A stretch of 61,285 nt of DNA from Bacillota bacterium (GTDB lineage Bacteria > Bacillota > Clostridia > Acetivibrionales > DSM-1351): assembly GCA_023416275.1 (NCBI GenBank), contig JAEZIB010000200.1, forward strand, positions 1 through 61,285, written 5' to 3'. The position numbers and the translations under genes are program-made. The notes below the pieces were generated by a model. It made no database searches, had not been told where the DNA came from, and saw only the letters and a program-made list of their open reading frames with translations. This document shows positions 45,515 through 54,209 of the stretch, piece after piece. Position 1 is the stretch's first letter. The number at the start of each line of letters is the position of its first letter.

Positions 45515-46447
45515 ATGAACAAGAGAAAATTATTCATAAAGATTACAAGCATTATTATGTTGATGTTTTTTATATCACTAAGTGGATGTGGAAAAAGAGA
45601 AATTCCTATTACTTCGAATGAGCAGTTATTAAGCGGAATAACGCCAGAGAGTGCTGCCGTAATAACAGAGGCAGTAGTAGATATGTTTGATAAGCCGGAT
45701 ATATTAAGTAAGAGGATAACACAAGTTCTTTTCAATCAGGTGGTAGCAATAATAAAAGAAGAAGATGCTTGGATTAATATAAAGCTTTTAGATGGCTCGT
45801 CGGGCTGGGTTAAGAGTAAATATGTAAGCAGAAACACAGAGAGTGTAACACATGGCAGTATTCAAAATAAAATAGTTGTGACAGCAAAGCTTGCAGACAT
45901 TTATTCTGGGACCAGCAATAAAGCAAAGTATAAAAAAATAGTTTTAGGTACCGAACTATATTCATTTGGCAAGTCAAAAACAGGGTATGATGTGATACTT
46001 CCTGAAAATAAAAGAGGCTGGATAGATGAAGGCGGAGTTATTGCCATCCCTATTAATGATAATGTTATACCTAAAACAACAAGCAATGAGTTTGTTCAGA
46101 CAATTAAAAAATTTGACGGAACGATCTTTATTTTAGGTGGTGTCAGCAGATGGGGTATCGACTCAGCTGGGCTTGTGTATATTTGTAGTAAGATAAACGG
46201 TGTGGATATTCCAAGAATTCTTGAAGATATGAAGGATGCTGGAACTACCGTAAAAGAGAATGATATTCAATACGGAGATTTATTGTTTTTCAGCTCGGAT
46301 AGCCTTAAAAAGGATGTTTATGATGTAGGAGTATACGTAGGAAATAATGAATTCATACACTCAAGTACATCTAAAGGGGTACTAACTGAGTCACTGGAGG
46401 ATAGTTATTTTAAGGACAGAATATGCTATATAAAAAGGATATTCTAA
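45515..46447 (+). CDS. Lipoprotein with SH3 domains and a catalytically degenerate NlpC/P60 domain
   Basis: About 310 residues. A lipoprotein signal ends in SLSGCGK (lipobox near residue 26). Two bacterial SH3 regions follow, such as WINIKLLDGSSGWVKSKYVS. The C-terminal NlpC/P60 fold is aligned by GIDSAGLV and DVGVYVGNNEFIHSS. The active cysteine of the usual DCSG motif is Ser217 and the catalytic His of HVGIY is Asp270, so hydrolase activity is unlikely. It probably binds cell wall. The start is ATG 45515, 12 bases after GGAG. Confidence 0.85.
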   Translation: MNKRKLFIKITSIIMLMFFISLSGCGKREIPITSNEQLLSGITPESAAVITEAVVDMFDKPDILSKRITQVLFNQVVAIIKEEDAWINIKLLDGSSGWVKSKYVSRNTESVTHGSIQNKIVVTAKLADIYSGTSNKAKYKKIVLGTELYSFGKSKTGYDVILPENKRGWIDEGGVIAIPINDNVIPKTTSNEFVQTIKKFDGTIFILGGVSRWGIDSAGLVYICSKINGVDIPRILEDMKDAGTTVKENDIQYGDLLFFSSDSLKKDVYDVGVYVGNNEFIHSSTSKGVLTESLEDSYFKDRICYIKRIF

Positions 46448-46649
46448 TAAATATTTATCGGTGGATTTGTACGAAATAGCAATAAAGATACGTTGGATAA
46501 TATGTAATAGCCACATCTATAGTGATGGGCAGAGATTTATATAGAAAATTATGTGGTTTAAGAGTGCTGCAAAAGCAATTGTTTGTAGTTACTAAGTTTG
46601 CATATAAAATTTTCTTATGATGTACATATATTTGCAGGTTTTAAGATAA

Positions 46650-46689
46650 GGCATACTAGAAAAACCATAGGATATTTTTTTAGTATGCC
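46650..46689. terminator. Hairpin between convergent NlpC-like and glycosyltransferase genes
   Basis: GGCATACTA (46650-46658) and TAGTATGCC (46681-46689) pair perfectly with a 22-nt loop that holds an AAAAA and a TTTTTT tract. It lies directly after the glycosyltransferase stop on the minus strand. Confidence 0.5.
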
Positions 46690-46693
46690 ATTT

Positions 46694-47803
46694 CTAGTTT
46701 ACCAACTTGTCTAGCAATGCTGCAATATCATGGGCTGAGTGAGGCTTCCCAAGAAATTTTGAGTTTTCACGCATTTTGTTTAAGGTAACGGGATCATTGG
46801 CAACGCGAGATAGTACTTCTATAAGCTGAGAAGAACTATCAACCCTATTTGCAACTCCACTTCTAATCAAATAGCTTGCATTACCTTCCTCTTGTCCTGG
46901 GATAGGAGAAATAATAAAAATAGGCAGACCTTTAACAAGAGCTTCTGAAACAGTCATTCCTCCAGGCTTAGTTATTAAAAGATCAGAAATATCCATTAGT
47001 TCATTTACCTTGTCGGTATAGCTTAATATTAATACTTTTTTGTTACTATTTTTAGATGAATGCTCTAGCTGATATTTTAGTTTTTTATTAGTACCTGTTA
47101 CTGCAATAATTTGCATGTCTATATCGCAGCTGAGAAGTGAGTTGATTGTACTTTCTATGTTTCCAAAGCCCATTCCCCCTCCCATAACCAAAACTGTAAA
47201 TTTATCGTCAAGTCCTAATTCACATAGTAAGCATTTTTTATCTGCCTTAGTTTGGAATTTAGGTGATACAGGTATTCCAAAAGGGAATATAATATTACTA
47301 GGGATTCCACGTTTTATCATTTCAGTTTTCATCATCTCATTTGCAACCACAAAAGCATCCATTCCACTGTCAAGCCAAAGAGAATGAACAACGTAATCAG
47401 TCAATATTGCAACAGCCGGTACGCCTAGCTGCTTCTTTTCCTTAAGAGAGGATAACATTTGCATTGGAAAGGGGTGAGTACAAACAATAGCTGAGGGCTC
47501 ATATTCTCTTATAAGGTTTTTGAGACGAAAGGATAAAAGCTTGTTAAAAGCTTTACTTATGTCATATATACTTGTACCAGTACCCGAAGCAGTATAAAGC
47601 CTGCTATATAGCTTAGGATTCCTTTTCAAAGCACCAAGATAGCTGTTAACTACTATTTTGTCTACAATTGGATTTATATACTTTAATGTATCAAATATAT
47701 CAACTGTCCATCCATTAAAATGTTTTTCTATGGACTCTTTTAATGCTTCAGCTGCTTTCATATGCCCAGTTCCAACAGAAACATATAATACTAATAGCTT
47801 CAT
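46694..47803 (-). CDS. Glycosyltransferase of the UgtP/MGDG synthase family
   Basis: This 369-residue GT28-type enzyme has the MGDG synthase N-terminal motif YVSVGTGHMKAAEALKESI (residues 7-25), then GGGMGFGNIE and the sugar-nucleotide motif SDLLITKPGGMTVSEAL with PIPGQEEGN. Members add glucose or galactose to diacylglycerol for glycolipid and lipoteichoic-acid anchors. The exact sugar is not predictable here. It is monocistronic on the minus strand and divergent from sleB. Confidence 0.88.
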   Translation of the reverse strand: MKLLVLYVSVGTGHMKAAEALKESIEKHFNGWTVDIFDTLKYINPIVDKIVVNSYLGALKRNPKLYSRLYTASGTGTSIYDISKAFNKLLSFRLKNLIREYEPSAIVCTHPFPMQMLSSLKEKKQLGVPAVAILTDYVVHSLWLDSGMDAFVVANEMMKTEMIKRGIPSNIIFPFGIPVSPKFQTKADKKCLLCELGLDDKFTVLVMGGGMGFGNIESTINSLLSCDIDMQIIAVTGTNKKLKYQLEHSSKNSNKKVLILSYTDKVNELMDISDLLITKPGGMTVSEALVKGLPIFIISPIPGQEEGNASYLIRSGVANRVDSSSQLIEVLSRVANDPVTLNKMRENSKFLGKPHSAHDIAALLDKLVN

Positions 47804-47833
47804 AGTTAATCTCCACTTTTAATTTTTTGCTTA

Positions 47834-47864
47834 ATAATCAACTTTCCCACAAAAAGTTAATTAT
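47834..47864. repeat. Solo end of the dispersed repeat family
   Basis: ATAATCAACTTTCCCAC and AAAGTTAATTAT form a 12-bp hairpin with one mismatch. The left arm matches the terminal sequences of the copies at 17333 and 57823. It lies in the 297-bp gap between the glycosyltransferase gene and sleB, which otherwise shows no clear features. Confidence 0.45.
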
Positions 47865-48100
47865 ATTCAGTATAGATTTTTGACATTATGGAGCAAATTA
47901 ATACGTAGTTTGAGTGGAAATACAATTATTAATATACACGCCCCTGATGTAATCAAATTTTTCTATAATCGAAAATTTCATTATGAATCTAGGCGTTATA
48001 AGGATTTTATTGTTAATTAATAGATAACGAATATTTTATTAATGATTTACTAAAAATAACATTACTATAAATACTAGTAATTTTGGAAGGAGACGAAAGA

Positions 48101-48796
48101 TTGAAAAAACTGATTAAAATCATAGCGTTTTGTTTAATACTAGTTTTTAGCGTGACAGTCCTTGGACAAGGTAAACAGTATTTTGTAAGTACAGCTCAAT
48201 CTCTTAAAATAGGTGATAAGGGTCAGGAAGTAAAGGATATGCAACAGGAATTAAAAAACTGGGGCTATTATGAAGGAAAAGTAGATGGAATATTTGATTC
48301 AAATACATTTGCATCTGTACTTAGGTATCAGAGAACATATGGACTCAATGCAAATGGTATTGCAGATGAAAACACTCTTCTTACAATGGGGTTAGGCCAA
48401 ATTGTTGAATCGGGACAGGCTTATGCTGCTGCGAAGCAGACTTCTAATGTGCAGATGCTTGCCAGAGCTATAAACGGAGAAGCAAGAGGAGAGCCATTCG
48501 AAGGTCAGGTTGCGGTTGGAGCAGTAATTCTGAATAGAGTAAAGAATTCAAAATTCCCCAAAACTATTGCGGGTGTTATCTATCAGCCAGGTGCATTTAC
48601 AGCAGTAGCTGATGGACAAATAGATGTTCCTATTGATCCAAAATCAACGGTTGTTAAAGCAGCCAGAGACGCTCTTGCAGGGTGGGATCCTACATCTGGA
48701 TGCTTGTATTATTGGAACCCGGCTACAGCCACAAGTAAGTGGATTTGGTCAAGGAAGGTTCAGCTTAAAATAGGGAAGCATTGGTTTGGAATTTAA
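48101..48796 (+). CDS. sleB: Spore cortex-lytic enzyme SleB
   Basis: SleB is a lytic transglycosylase that degrades the muramic-lactam-containing cortex during germination. The product has about 231 residues. A signal peptide (LIKIIAFCLILVFSVTVLG) precedes a peptidoglycan-binding domain (KIGDKGQEVKDMQQELKNWG). The SleB catalytic domain contains INGEARGEPFEGQVAVGAV, whose glutamate is catalytic, and ends in GKHWFGI. The start is TTG 48101, eight bases after GGAAGGAG. It is followed 18 bases later by ypeB, its usual partner. Confidence 0.96.
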   Translation: MKKLIKIIAFCLILVFSVTVLGQGKQYFVSTAQSLKIGDKGQEVKDMQQELKNWGYYEGKVDGIFDSNTFASVLRYQRTYGLNANGIADENTLLTMGLGQIVESGQAYAAAKQTSNVQMLARAINGEARGEPFEGQVAVGAVILNRVKNSKFPKTIAGVIYQPGAFTAVADGQIDVPIDPKSTVVKAARDALAGWDPTSGCLYYWNPATATSKWIWSRKVQLKIGKHWFGI

Positions 48797-48814
48797 AAAA
48801 TGGAGGTGACTTAA

Positions 48815-50236
48815 TTGGAACAAGATGAATACAGAAGAAGCATAAATAATTATAGAGATAATCGGGATAGAAAAAGAGGTTCTTGGACGGTTCCTATTGC
48901 AATAATTGCTGTATTAGCTCTGTTTGGAGTAGGAACTTGGGGGTATTTCCAGAATAAGCAGCTAACTGCCTTAAAGATACAAACAGAAAATCAGTACAAT
49001 AGAGCATTTTTAGATCTGACCAATTATGTAGATGATTTAGAGGTGTTATTGGCGAAATCCCTAGTTACATCCACTCCTAAAAGTACTTCTGCTATGTTGG
49101 AAGAGGTTTGGAGACAGTCAAATCTTGCTCAGGAAAATATGGGTCAACTGCCTGTTTCACCGCCAATACTTGAAAAAACCTCTAATTATTTAACTCAAGT
49201 TGGAGACCTAGCTTATGCCTTAAATACAAAAACCTTAAATGGTACACCTCTTGATGACAAAGAGTATGACAACCTAAATAAACTACATGGATATGCTATA
49301 TCCTTGCAAAAAAGTCTTCATGGAATTGAAAACCAAATAAATGCTGGTAAAATGAATTGGGGAAAAGCCACAGCAAAGGCAGCTAAAGCAGTAAGTGTAG
49401 CAAAAAATAATGATCCCCAGTCAAGCTCAATTGAGAATATTGATAAAAATTTTCAGGAATATCCTTCGCTTATCTACGATGGACCATACTCTGACCATAT
49501 GTTAAAGTCTAAGCCTCTTGGACTGAAAAGTAACAAGGTAAGTGCAGAAGAGGCAAAGAAAATTGCTAAGAAATTTGTTGGAGAGGATAGGGTACAAGAA
49601 ATTCAGCAATTGGATAGCAATGAGGTGGGCAAGATAAAAACCCTTCGTTTTAAGGTATTATTCAAGAACTCAGAGGATGGGCAGGGTGCTGAGATTGATA
49701 TAACACAGCAGGGTGGACAAGTATATTGGATGCTTAGAAATAGAGACTTTGGCAAGGATACTCTAAGTATGGATGAGGCAAAGAAAAAAGCTGCAGCTTT
49801 CTTAAGTAAAAATGGCTTCAAAAATATGAAAGATACGTATTATCAGAAAACTGACGGTACAGCAGTGATATCCTATGCATATGCTCAAGATGACACAATG
49901 ATATACCCTGATTTAGTAAAGGTAAAAATAGCTCTTGATAACGGAGAAATTGTAGGAATTGAATCAAAAGGTTATCTTTACAACCATAGAACTAGAGATA
50001 TACCAGCAGCCAAACTCACAGTAGAACAGGCTCGTAATAAGATTAATAAAAAGCTGAAGATAACAAGTCAGGGAAAAGCTATTATTCCTACTGATTTTAA
50101 AACAGAAAAATATTGTTACGAATTTATTGGTAAAATGGGAGAAAGGCATTTTATTATATATATTAATGCAATAACAGGGGCAGAAGAGGATTTACTAATG
50201 CTAATTGAGGATGATAGTGGAACTTTGACTATGTAA
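48815..50236 (+). CDS. ypeB: Germination protein YpeB
   Basis: YpeB is a spore membrane protein needed for SleB stability and localisation. The 473-residue protein has one N-terminal transmembrane helix (VPIAIIAVLALFGVGTWGYF, about residues 26-45). A long helical region and C-terminal PepSY-like repeats follow (KVSAEEAKKIAKKFVG, LSMDEAKKKAAAFLSKNG, KLTVEQARNKINKKLK). The start is TTG 48815 after GGAGGTGAC. The operon with sleB is the standard arrangement. Confidence 0.96.
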   Translation: MEQDEYRRSINNYRDNRDRKRGSWTVPIAIIAVLALFGVGTWGYFQNKQLTALKIQTENQYNRAFLDLTNYVDDLEVLLAKSLVTSTPKSTSAMLEEVWRQSNLAQENMGQLPVSPPILEKTSNYLTQVGDLAYALNTKTLNGTPLDDKEYDNLNKLHGYAISLQKSLHGIENQINAGKMNWGKATAKAAKAVSVAKNNDPQSSSIENIDKNFQEYPSLIYDGPYSDHMLKSKPLGLKSNKVSAEEAKKIAKKFVGEDRVQEIQQLDSNEVGKIKTLRFKVLFKNSEDGQGAEIDITQQGGQVYWMLRNRDFGKDTLSMDEAKKKAAAFLSKNGFKNMKDTYYQKTDGTAVISYAYAQDDTMIYPDLVKVKIALDNGEIVGIESKGYLYNHRTRDIPAAKLTVEQARNKINKKLKITSQGKAIIPTDFKTEKYCYEFIGKMGERHFIIYINAITGAEEDLLMLIEDDSGTLTM

Positions 50237-50349
50237 TGATGTTAATTATCAAATAAAATTGTATTTTAAAGCAAAGTGATTTTATGCTGTATCCCAAGTA
50301 ATTATATAAGATGAGGTGTTATTTATAAATTAAGATATAAGCGGACAAG

Positions 50350-50396
50350 AACCCCACAATAGCTCAGAGAGTTTAATTTGAGTATTTTGGGGTTTT
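50350..50396 (+). terminator. ypeB terminator
   Basis: AACCCCA (50350-50356) and TGGGGTT (50388-50394) form the base, and CTCA with TGAG extends it internally. TTTTG follows. Plausible end of the sleB-ypeB transcript. Confidence 0.65.
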
Positions 50397-50692
50397 GTAC
50401 GTAATTGATTTAAAAACCCTTAAAACATAGATTATATAAATATATATAATAGAATTGGCTTTCAGAAGCTTAATAAAAATAGTTAATGGACAAAATATAT
50501 TTTTTAGCGTAATTTTGGTGTAGACTATATAACAAATTTACTTTTACAAAATGTAAAATATGCCGATAATTATTTATGTGACTAACTCAAGTTACTCAGC
50601 TGAAAAGTTTCAGCATTGATAAACTTTTATATGTGGAAGTTGATTTTCAACTAAAGTCGAGATTGAATGTTCTTAACGTGTAAGCTTTAGAA

Positions 50693-50840
50693 TATTTTTG
50701 TGCCTATATGGGGTGTGGGAGGTTAGCTTAAGAGAAAGTTGACCTGAGACAAAAAGAAAGGTGTATCTCAGTGAAGAATAGGTTCTTCACTGAAGTCTCT
50801 TTAAATTTTTAATGCTCATATAAGTGAGGTGGTTATTATG
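50693..50840 (+). promoter_or_regulatory. Structured leader element, copy 2
   Basis: It shares with 33082-33240, in order: ATTTTTGTGC, ATGGGGTGTGGGAGGTTAGC (near 50708-50728), an internal hairpin (CAGTGAAGAA/TTCTTCACTG, about 50769-50792) and TTTTTAATGCTCATATAAG. TATATGGG near the start can pair with GCTCATATA near the end, closing the structure. It ends in a GAGGTGGTTATTATG that starts only a three-codon frame, so the element has lost or never had a downstream gene here. Confidence 0.5.
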
Positions 50841-51017
50841 AAATTATAATGGGTAGAATATATATGTTAATTGCAATATAGACTTTTAAATAAAAAATAT
50901 TTACTGTATTTTGAATGCTATTAAGGTCGCTTTTAACTAAGTTATGGTATAATATTATTTTTATCCTATATTAGTTAATCGTTAGGCAAATATTCAATGT
51001 TGAAAGGAGTGTTTAAT

Positions 51018-51608
51018 TTGTTCCGATTAATAAAAAAAGCGGAAAGTACAAATAACCAAAACAATCAAATTAATAATAAAGATAATTTTATTAATCAAGA
51101 TTCAAATATTCAAGATTCAAATATTCAAGATTCTGAGAATGATGATTATACATACGCTTCTATGCGTAAATTGGCGTTTACTTTTTCACATGAAGATATG
51201 GGTGTGAGGATGGGTAATGACTATCAAGTGTATGGTGCAGTGGTAGATATGGGAGTTGATAATATAAACACTGCAACAATGATATGCTTCATTGATGGAA
51301 CTACTAGCCTTTACTTTTCAAATGGCGGAGGAATTATTGGTGCTGGTAAGCACGAAGCTGTCAACAAGGCAGTACTAACATTTTTAGAAAACTGTTTTAG
51401 GGCATTGCCTATTACAAAGCTTGCTGAGAGTATTGATGTTTTGCCTAAGGAAAATCACCACACTTTTTATTTGTTCACTAAGGCTGGAATTTTCTCAATT
51501 GATATGGATTTAAGGGACGCACAAAAAAGTAAGGAAGCTCAGTTGTTATTCTCACAGTCACAAGTGGTTTTGAATGAGATAAAAAAGGTTAGTAAAAAGA
51601 ACGGATAG
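51018..51608 (+). CDS. Uncharacterised protein with short N-terminal repeats
   Basis: The protein has about 196 residues and is not recognised. A low-complexity Asn/Gln-rich N-terminus includes QDSNIQDSNIQDS, produced by a 15-base tandem DNA repeat near 51100-51135. The folded region (YASMRKLAFTFSHEDMGVRM onward) has no membrane segment or catalytic motif visible. The start is TTG 51018, seven bases after AAAGGAG; the upstream in-frame ATG 50997 overlaps that site. It heads a group of three co-directional genes with membrane proteins. Confidence 0.75.
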   Translation: MFRLIKKAESTNNQNNQINNKDNFINQDSNIQDSNIQDSENDDYTYASMRKLAFTFSHEDMGVRMGNDYQVYGAVVDMGVDNINTATMICFIDGTTSLYFSNGGGIIGAGKHEAVNKAVLTFLENCFRALPITKLAESIDVLPKENHHTFYLFTKAGIFSIDMDLRDAQKSKEAQLLFSQSQVVLNEIKKVSKKNG

Positions 51609-51631
51609 ATTATATATAAGAGGTGGGTTTA

Positions 51632-52066
51632 GTGTTAGAAACAGCAAAGGTTTATCCAATAGAAAAGAAAAAGGTGAAGGTTTGGAATCCTAATGTTCTC
51701 AAATGGATATGTATATTTTTATCTGCATATTCTGGTGTATTTTTATATATTATTAATTTCTACCGTTTGAACCATCCGCAAAAACGCAAGAAGTTGGCTA
51801 TTGGTTTAAGTATACTTTTACCAGTAATTTTATTTTCTATATTTATACGCAACTATGCTTTAATAACTTTATTATTATTTGTTATCAACATAAGTGTAGC
51901 CATTTATTTTAGCTATGAACAGAAGCAACTGTTTTATGAACACTTACAGAATGGAGGGGAAAAAGCAAACCCCGTTTCAGCTTGGTTATTTGGATTTTTA
52001 ATACTTTTAGGAATAGTTATAGTATATTTATTATTAGGCATTTTATTAATAAATTTTTTTAACTAG
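51632..52066 (+). CDS. Uncharacterised four-TM membrane protein
   Basis: About 144 residues with hydrophobic helices near WICIFLSAYSGVFLYIIN, KLAIGLSILLPVILFSIFI, ALITLLLFVINISVAIYF and the C-terminal AWLFGFLILLGIVIVYLLLG. Between them lies a basic stretch (HPQKRKK). No family was recognised. The start is GTG 51632 after GAGGTGG. It lies 23 bases after the previous gene and is probably co-transcribed. Confidence 0.7.
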   Translation: MLETAKVYPIEKKKVKVWNPNVLKWICIFLSAYSGVFLYIINFYRLNHPQKRKKLAIGLSILLPVILFSIFIRNYALITLLLFVINISVAIYFSYEQKQLFYEHLQNGGEKANPVSAWLFGFLILLGIVIVYLLLGILLINFFN

Positions 52067-52162
52067 TATACATAATTGTATTTCATTACACTCTTTAATA
52101 GTACTTTAGTTATGGCTAACTTTTTTAAAAGGGCAGAATATTACATAGAATGGAGTATCCGT

Positions 52163-53377
52163 ATGTCTATTGAAAACAGTGGATTTAAAGAAAATCTGTC
52201 AGTTTTAAAAGATGAAGAATTGAGGAAAATTATCTATTCGGAAAATAATGAGTATGAGCAAGGTGCAATTGACAAAGCAAAAAGGGAGCTGTTTAGCAGA
52301 GATGCTGGGCATCTTTGGGAGAGTGACAATATTATTTTGAAGGATTTATTCAGATATGCTGAATCCGAAGAAATAATATACTCATTTTTAAGACTATTTC
52401 CCGAAGAAAAAGATACCATTGGTGAGTATTATAAAATAGTTGATAAGCTTATAAATGAGGAAGTACAGGAAGAAGTCAGCGATACCTCCAATATTAGCAT
52501 TATTATAGATGACAGGAGTAAGACTTTTGCAAATAAAAATTGGAACGTATCTGGGAAAGAAGATAGCTCTAGAGATGAAATCTGTTTAGATTACTTTTAC
52601 CCAACAGAATGGTTGACTTTTAAAGTTAAGAAGGAACAGCTTCAAAAGTTTGGTATTGAGACTTATATTGCCTACTGCCTGAGAGCAATGACTGCAATGG
52701 GATTCAGTAAGGATGAAATTCAAGAGAATTTTAACTTTCTAGAAAAGAAAGATAGTATCAAAAATCTTCAAAAGTTATATCCCCAAATGACTGATGATAA
52801 AAGTGGAATTTTTATAATGGATGGCTTGCCTAAAGCAAAACATTATTTTATAAATGAAGAGGAAATAAATACTACACCAATTAAACCTTGGGTACGTTTC
52901 CTTGCCAGATCTATTGATTTTGGTATCTGGACAAATCTATTAAATATATTTTGGTCAGTGTTGTCACCTATTACATATACAATATTTTTATCAAAAAATA
53001 TAGGGATTAAGTTAATAGTTAATATGTGCTTTTATATTTTATGGTTGTTTATAGAAGCTTTATTGTTATCTAAAGCAGGCTATACTCTGGGGAAATGGTT
53101 ACTAAGGGTTAAAGTAATAAGCAAAAATGGTGAAAAACTTACATATTTAAATGCACTCAAAAGAACTGCAAGAGTAACCATATATGGGTGCGCGTTGGAA
53201 TTGCCATTTTTAAGTACAGTTACATATATTATTTCATACAATAAATTGATGAAAAACGGAATAACGAAATGGGACAGGGATGGAGACACTTTGGTATATC
53301 ATGGTGAATACTCAACATTTAGAGGCATTATAGCTATTTTTTTATTTTTGTTACCTGTCTTGTTATCCTATATTTAA
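52163..53377 (+). CDS. RDD-family membrane protein with soluble N-terminal domain
   Basis: About 404 residues. The N-terminal half is soluble and acidic, and its function is unknown. The C-terminal part matches the RDD pattern: KPWVRFLARSIDFGIWTNLL, a central helix pair, then GYTLGKWLLRVKVISKNGEKL, which carries the conserved GK and R residues. RDD proteins are often transporters or accessory membrane proteins of unclear role. The start is ATG 52163 after GGAG; ATG 52076 upstream has no ribosome site. Confidence 0.78.
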   Translation: MSIENSGFKENLSVLKDEELRKIIYSENNEYEQGAIDKAKRELFSRDAGHLWESDNIILKDLFRYAESEEIIYSFLRLFPEEKDTIGEYYKIVDKLINEEVQEEVSDTSNISIIIDDRSKTFANKNWNVSGKEDSSRDEICLDYFYPTEWLTFKVKKEQLQKFGIETYIAYCLRAMTAMGFSKDEIQENFNFLEKKDSIKNLQKLYPQMTDDKSGIFIMDGLPKAKHYFINEEEINTTPIKPWVRFLARSIDFGIWTNLLNIFWSVLSPITYTIFLSKNIGIKLIVNMCFYILWLFIEALLLSKAGYTLGKWLLRVKVISKNGEKLTYLNALKRTARVTIYGCALELPFLSTVTYIISYNKLMKNGITKWDRDGDTLVYHGEYSTFRGIIAIFLFLLPVLLSYI

Positions 53378-53437
53378 AAATTTATCTATTATAGTTATTG
53401 ACACAAAAAATTACAGATAATATGATGAGTATACATA

Positions 53438-53590
53438 TATTGTTCTTTTTATGAGCAAGAGGATATAGATATATTTAATGAAAAGGTAGAAAGTATAAAC
53501 GATATAATACAAAGACAGACTGATTTAGTAAAATATAATGAGAATTTAAAGAAGGCTTTACCGGAAAAGGATAATGAATCAGCAAAGTAA
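53438..53590 (+). pseudogene. Possible small-gene remnant
   Basis: An open frame without a usual start codon encodes about 50 residues of clean coding-like, charged helical sequence (EQEDIDIFNEKVESIND, then DLVKYNENLKKALPEKDN) ending 18 bases before the next start. The only ATG nearby (53451) is in another frame and stops after five codons. A frameshift or loss of the 5' end of a small gene would explain this; chance cannot be excluded. Confidence 0.3.
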
Positions 53591-53607
53591 AAAACCAAGG
53601 TGACTAA

Positions 53608-54153
53608 ATGAAATCATTACCAAACATAATATCAATTAGTAGAATAGTGTTTTCAATCCTTCTGATTTATACAAAGCCTTTAAGTATACCATTTTATATA
53701 ATATATCTGATATGCGGATTTAGCGATATTATTGATGGATATATTGCCAGAAAGACAGGTACAACAAGCAGACTTGGAGAAAAGCTTGATTCTGTTGCAG
53801 ACATGGTTATGGTAATCATATTATTATTCATGTTTTATCCCATAATAAATCCTACAATACCAATAATAGCCTGGATAATATTAATTGCTATTATTAGATT
53901 TGCATCTATGATTGTAGCTTTTATGAAGTATAAAACTTTTGCAAGTCTACATACATATGGAAATAAAATTACAGGAATTATTTTATTTGGTATTCCTATA
54001 TTTCTTTTGTTTATTAATGTAGATACATTGTTATCTATAGCTTGCTCAATTGCAAGCTTATCTGCAATTGAAGAACTAATTATTCAGGTAACATCAGATG
54101 AGCTAAGGGTAAATATTAGAGGGCTGCTTGACGGAACAAGAAATATCAAGTAG
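53608..54153 (+). CDS. CDP-alcohol phosphatidyltransferase family protein
   Basis: This 181-residue membrane protein contains the signature DIIDGYIARKTG followed by GEKLDSVAD (about residues 37-62), the metal and CDP-binding site of the family, plus several hydrophobic helices. PNIISISRIVFSILLIY resembles PgsA, so phosphatidylglycerophosphate synthase activity is possible. The C-terminal 35 residues are unusual for PgsA. AAGGTGACTAA precedes ATG 53608. It is a second member of the family beside pssA. Confidence 0.82.
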   Translation: MKSLPNIISISRIVFSILLIYTKPLSIPFYIIYLICGFSDIIDGYIARKTGTTSRLGEKLDSVADMVMVIILLFMFYPIINPTIPIIAWIILIAIIRFASMIVAFMKYKTFASLHTYGNKITGIILFGIPIFLLFINVDTLLSIACSIASLSAIEELIIQVTSDELRVNIRGLLDGTRNIK

Positions 54154-54209
54154 AAATTCATTGTAATTTGTAATCTAATTATATTCCGCTATAGAAAGGA
54201 TTTTATAAA

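Larger units (their letters stand above)
50237..51017. other. 780-bp gene-free gap with terminator and structured leader
   Basis: It contains the ypeB terminator (50350-50396) and the second structured leader copy (50693-50840). A three-codon open frame (ATGAAATTATAA) follows where copy 1 continues into gntR. No other gene is supportable. Confidence 0.5.
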
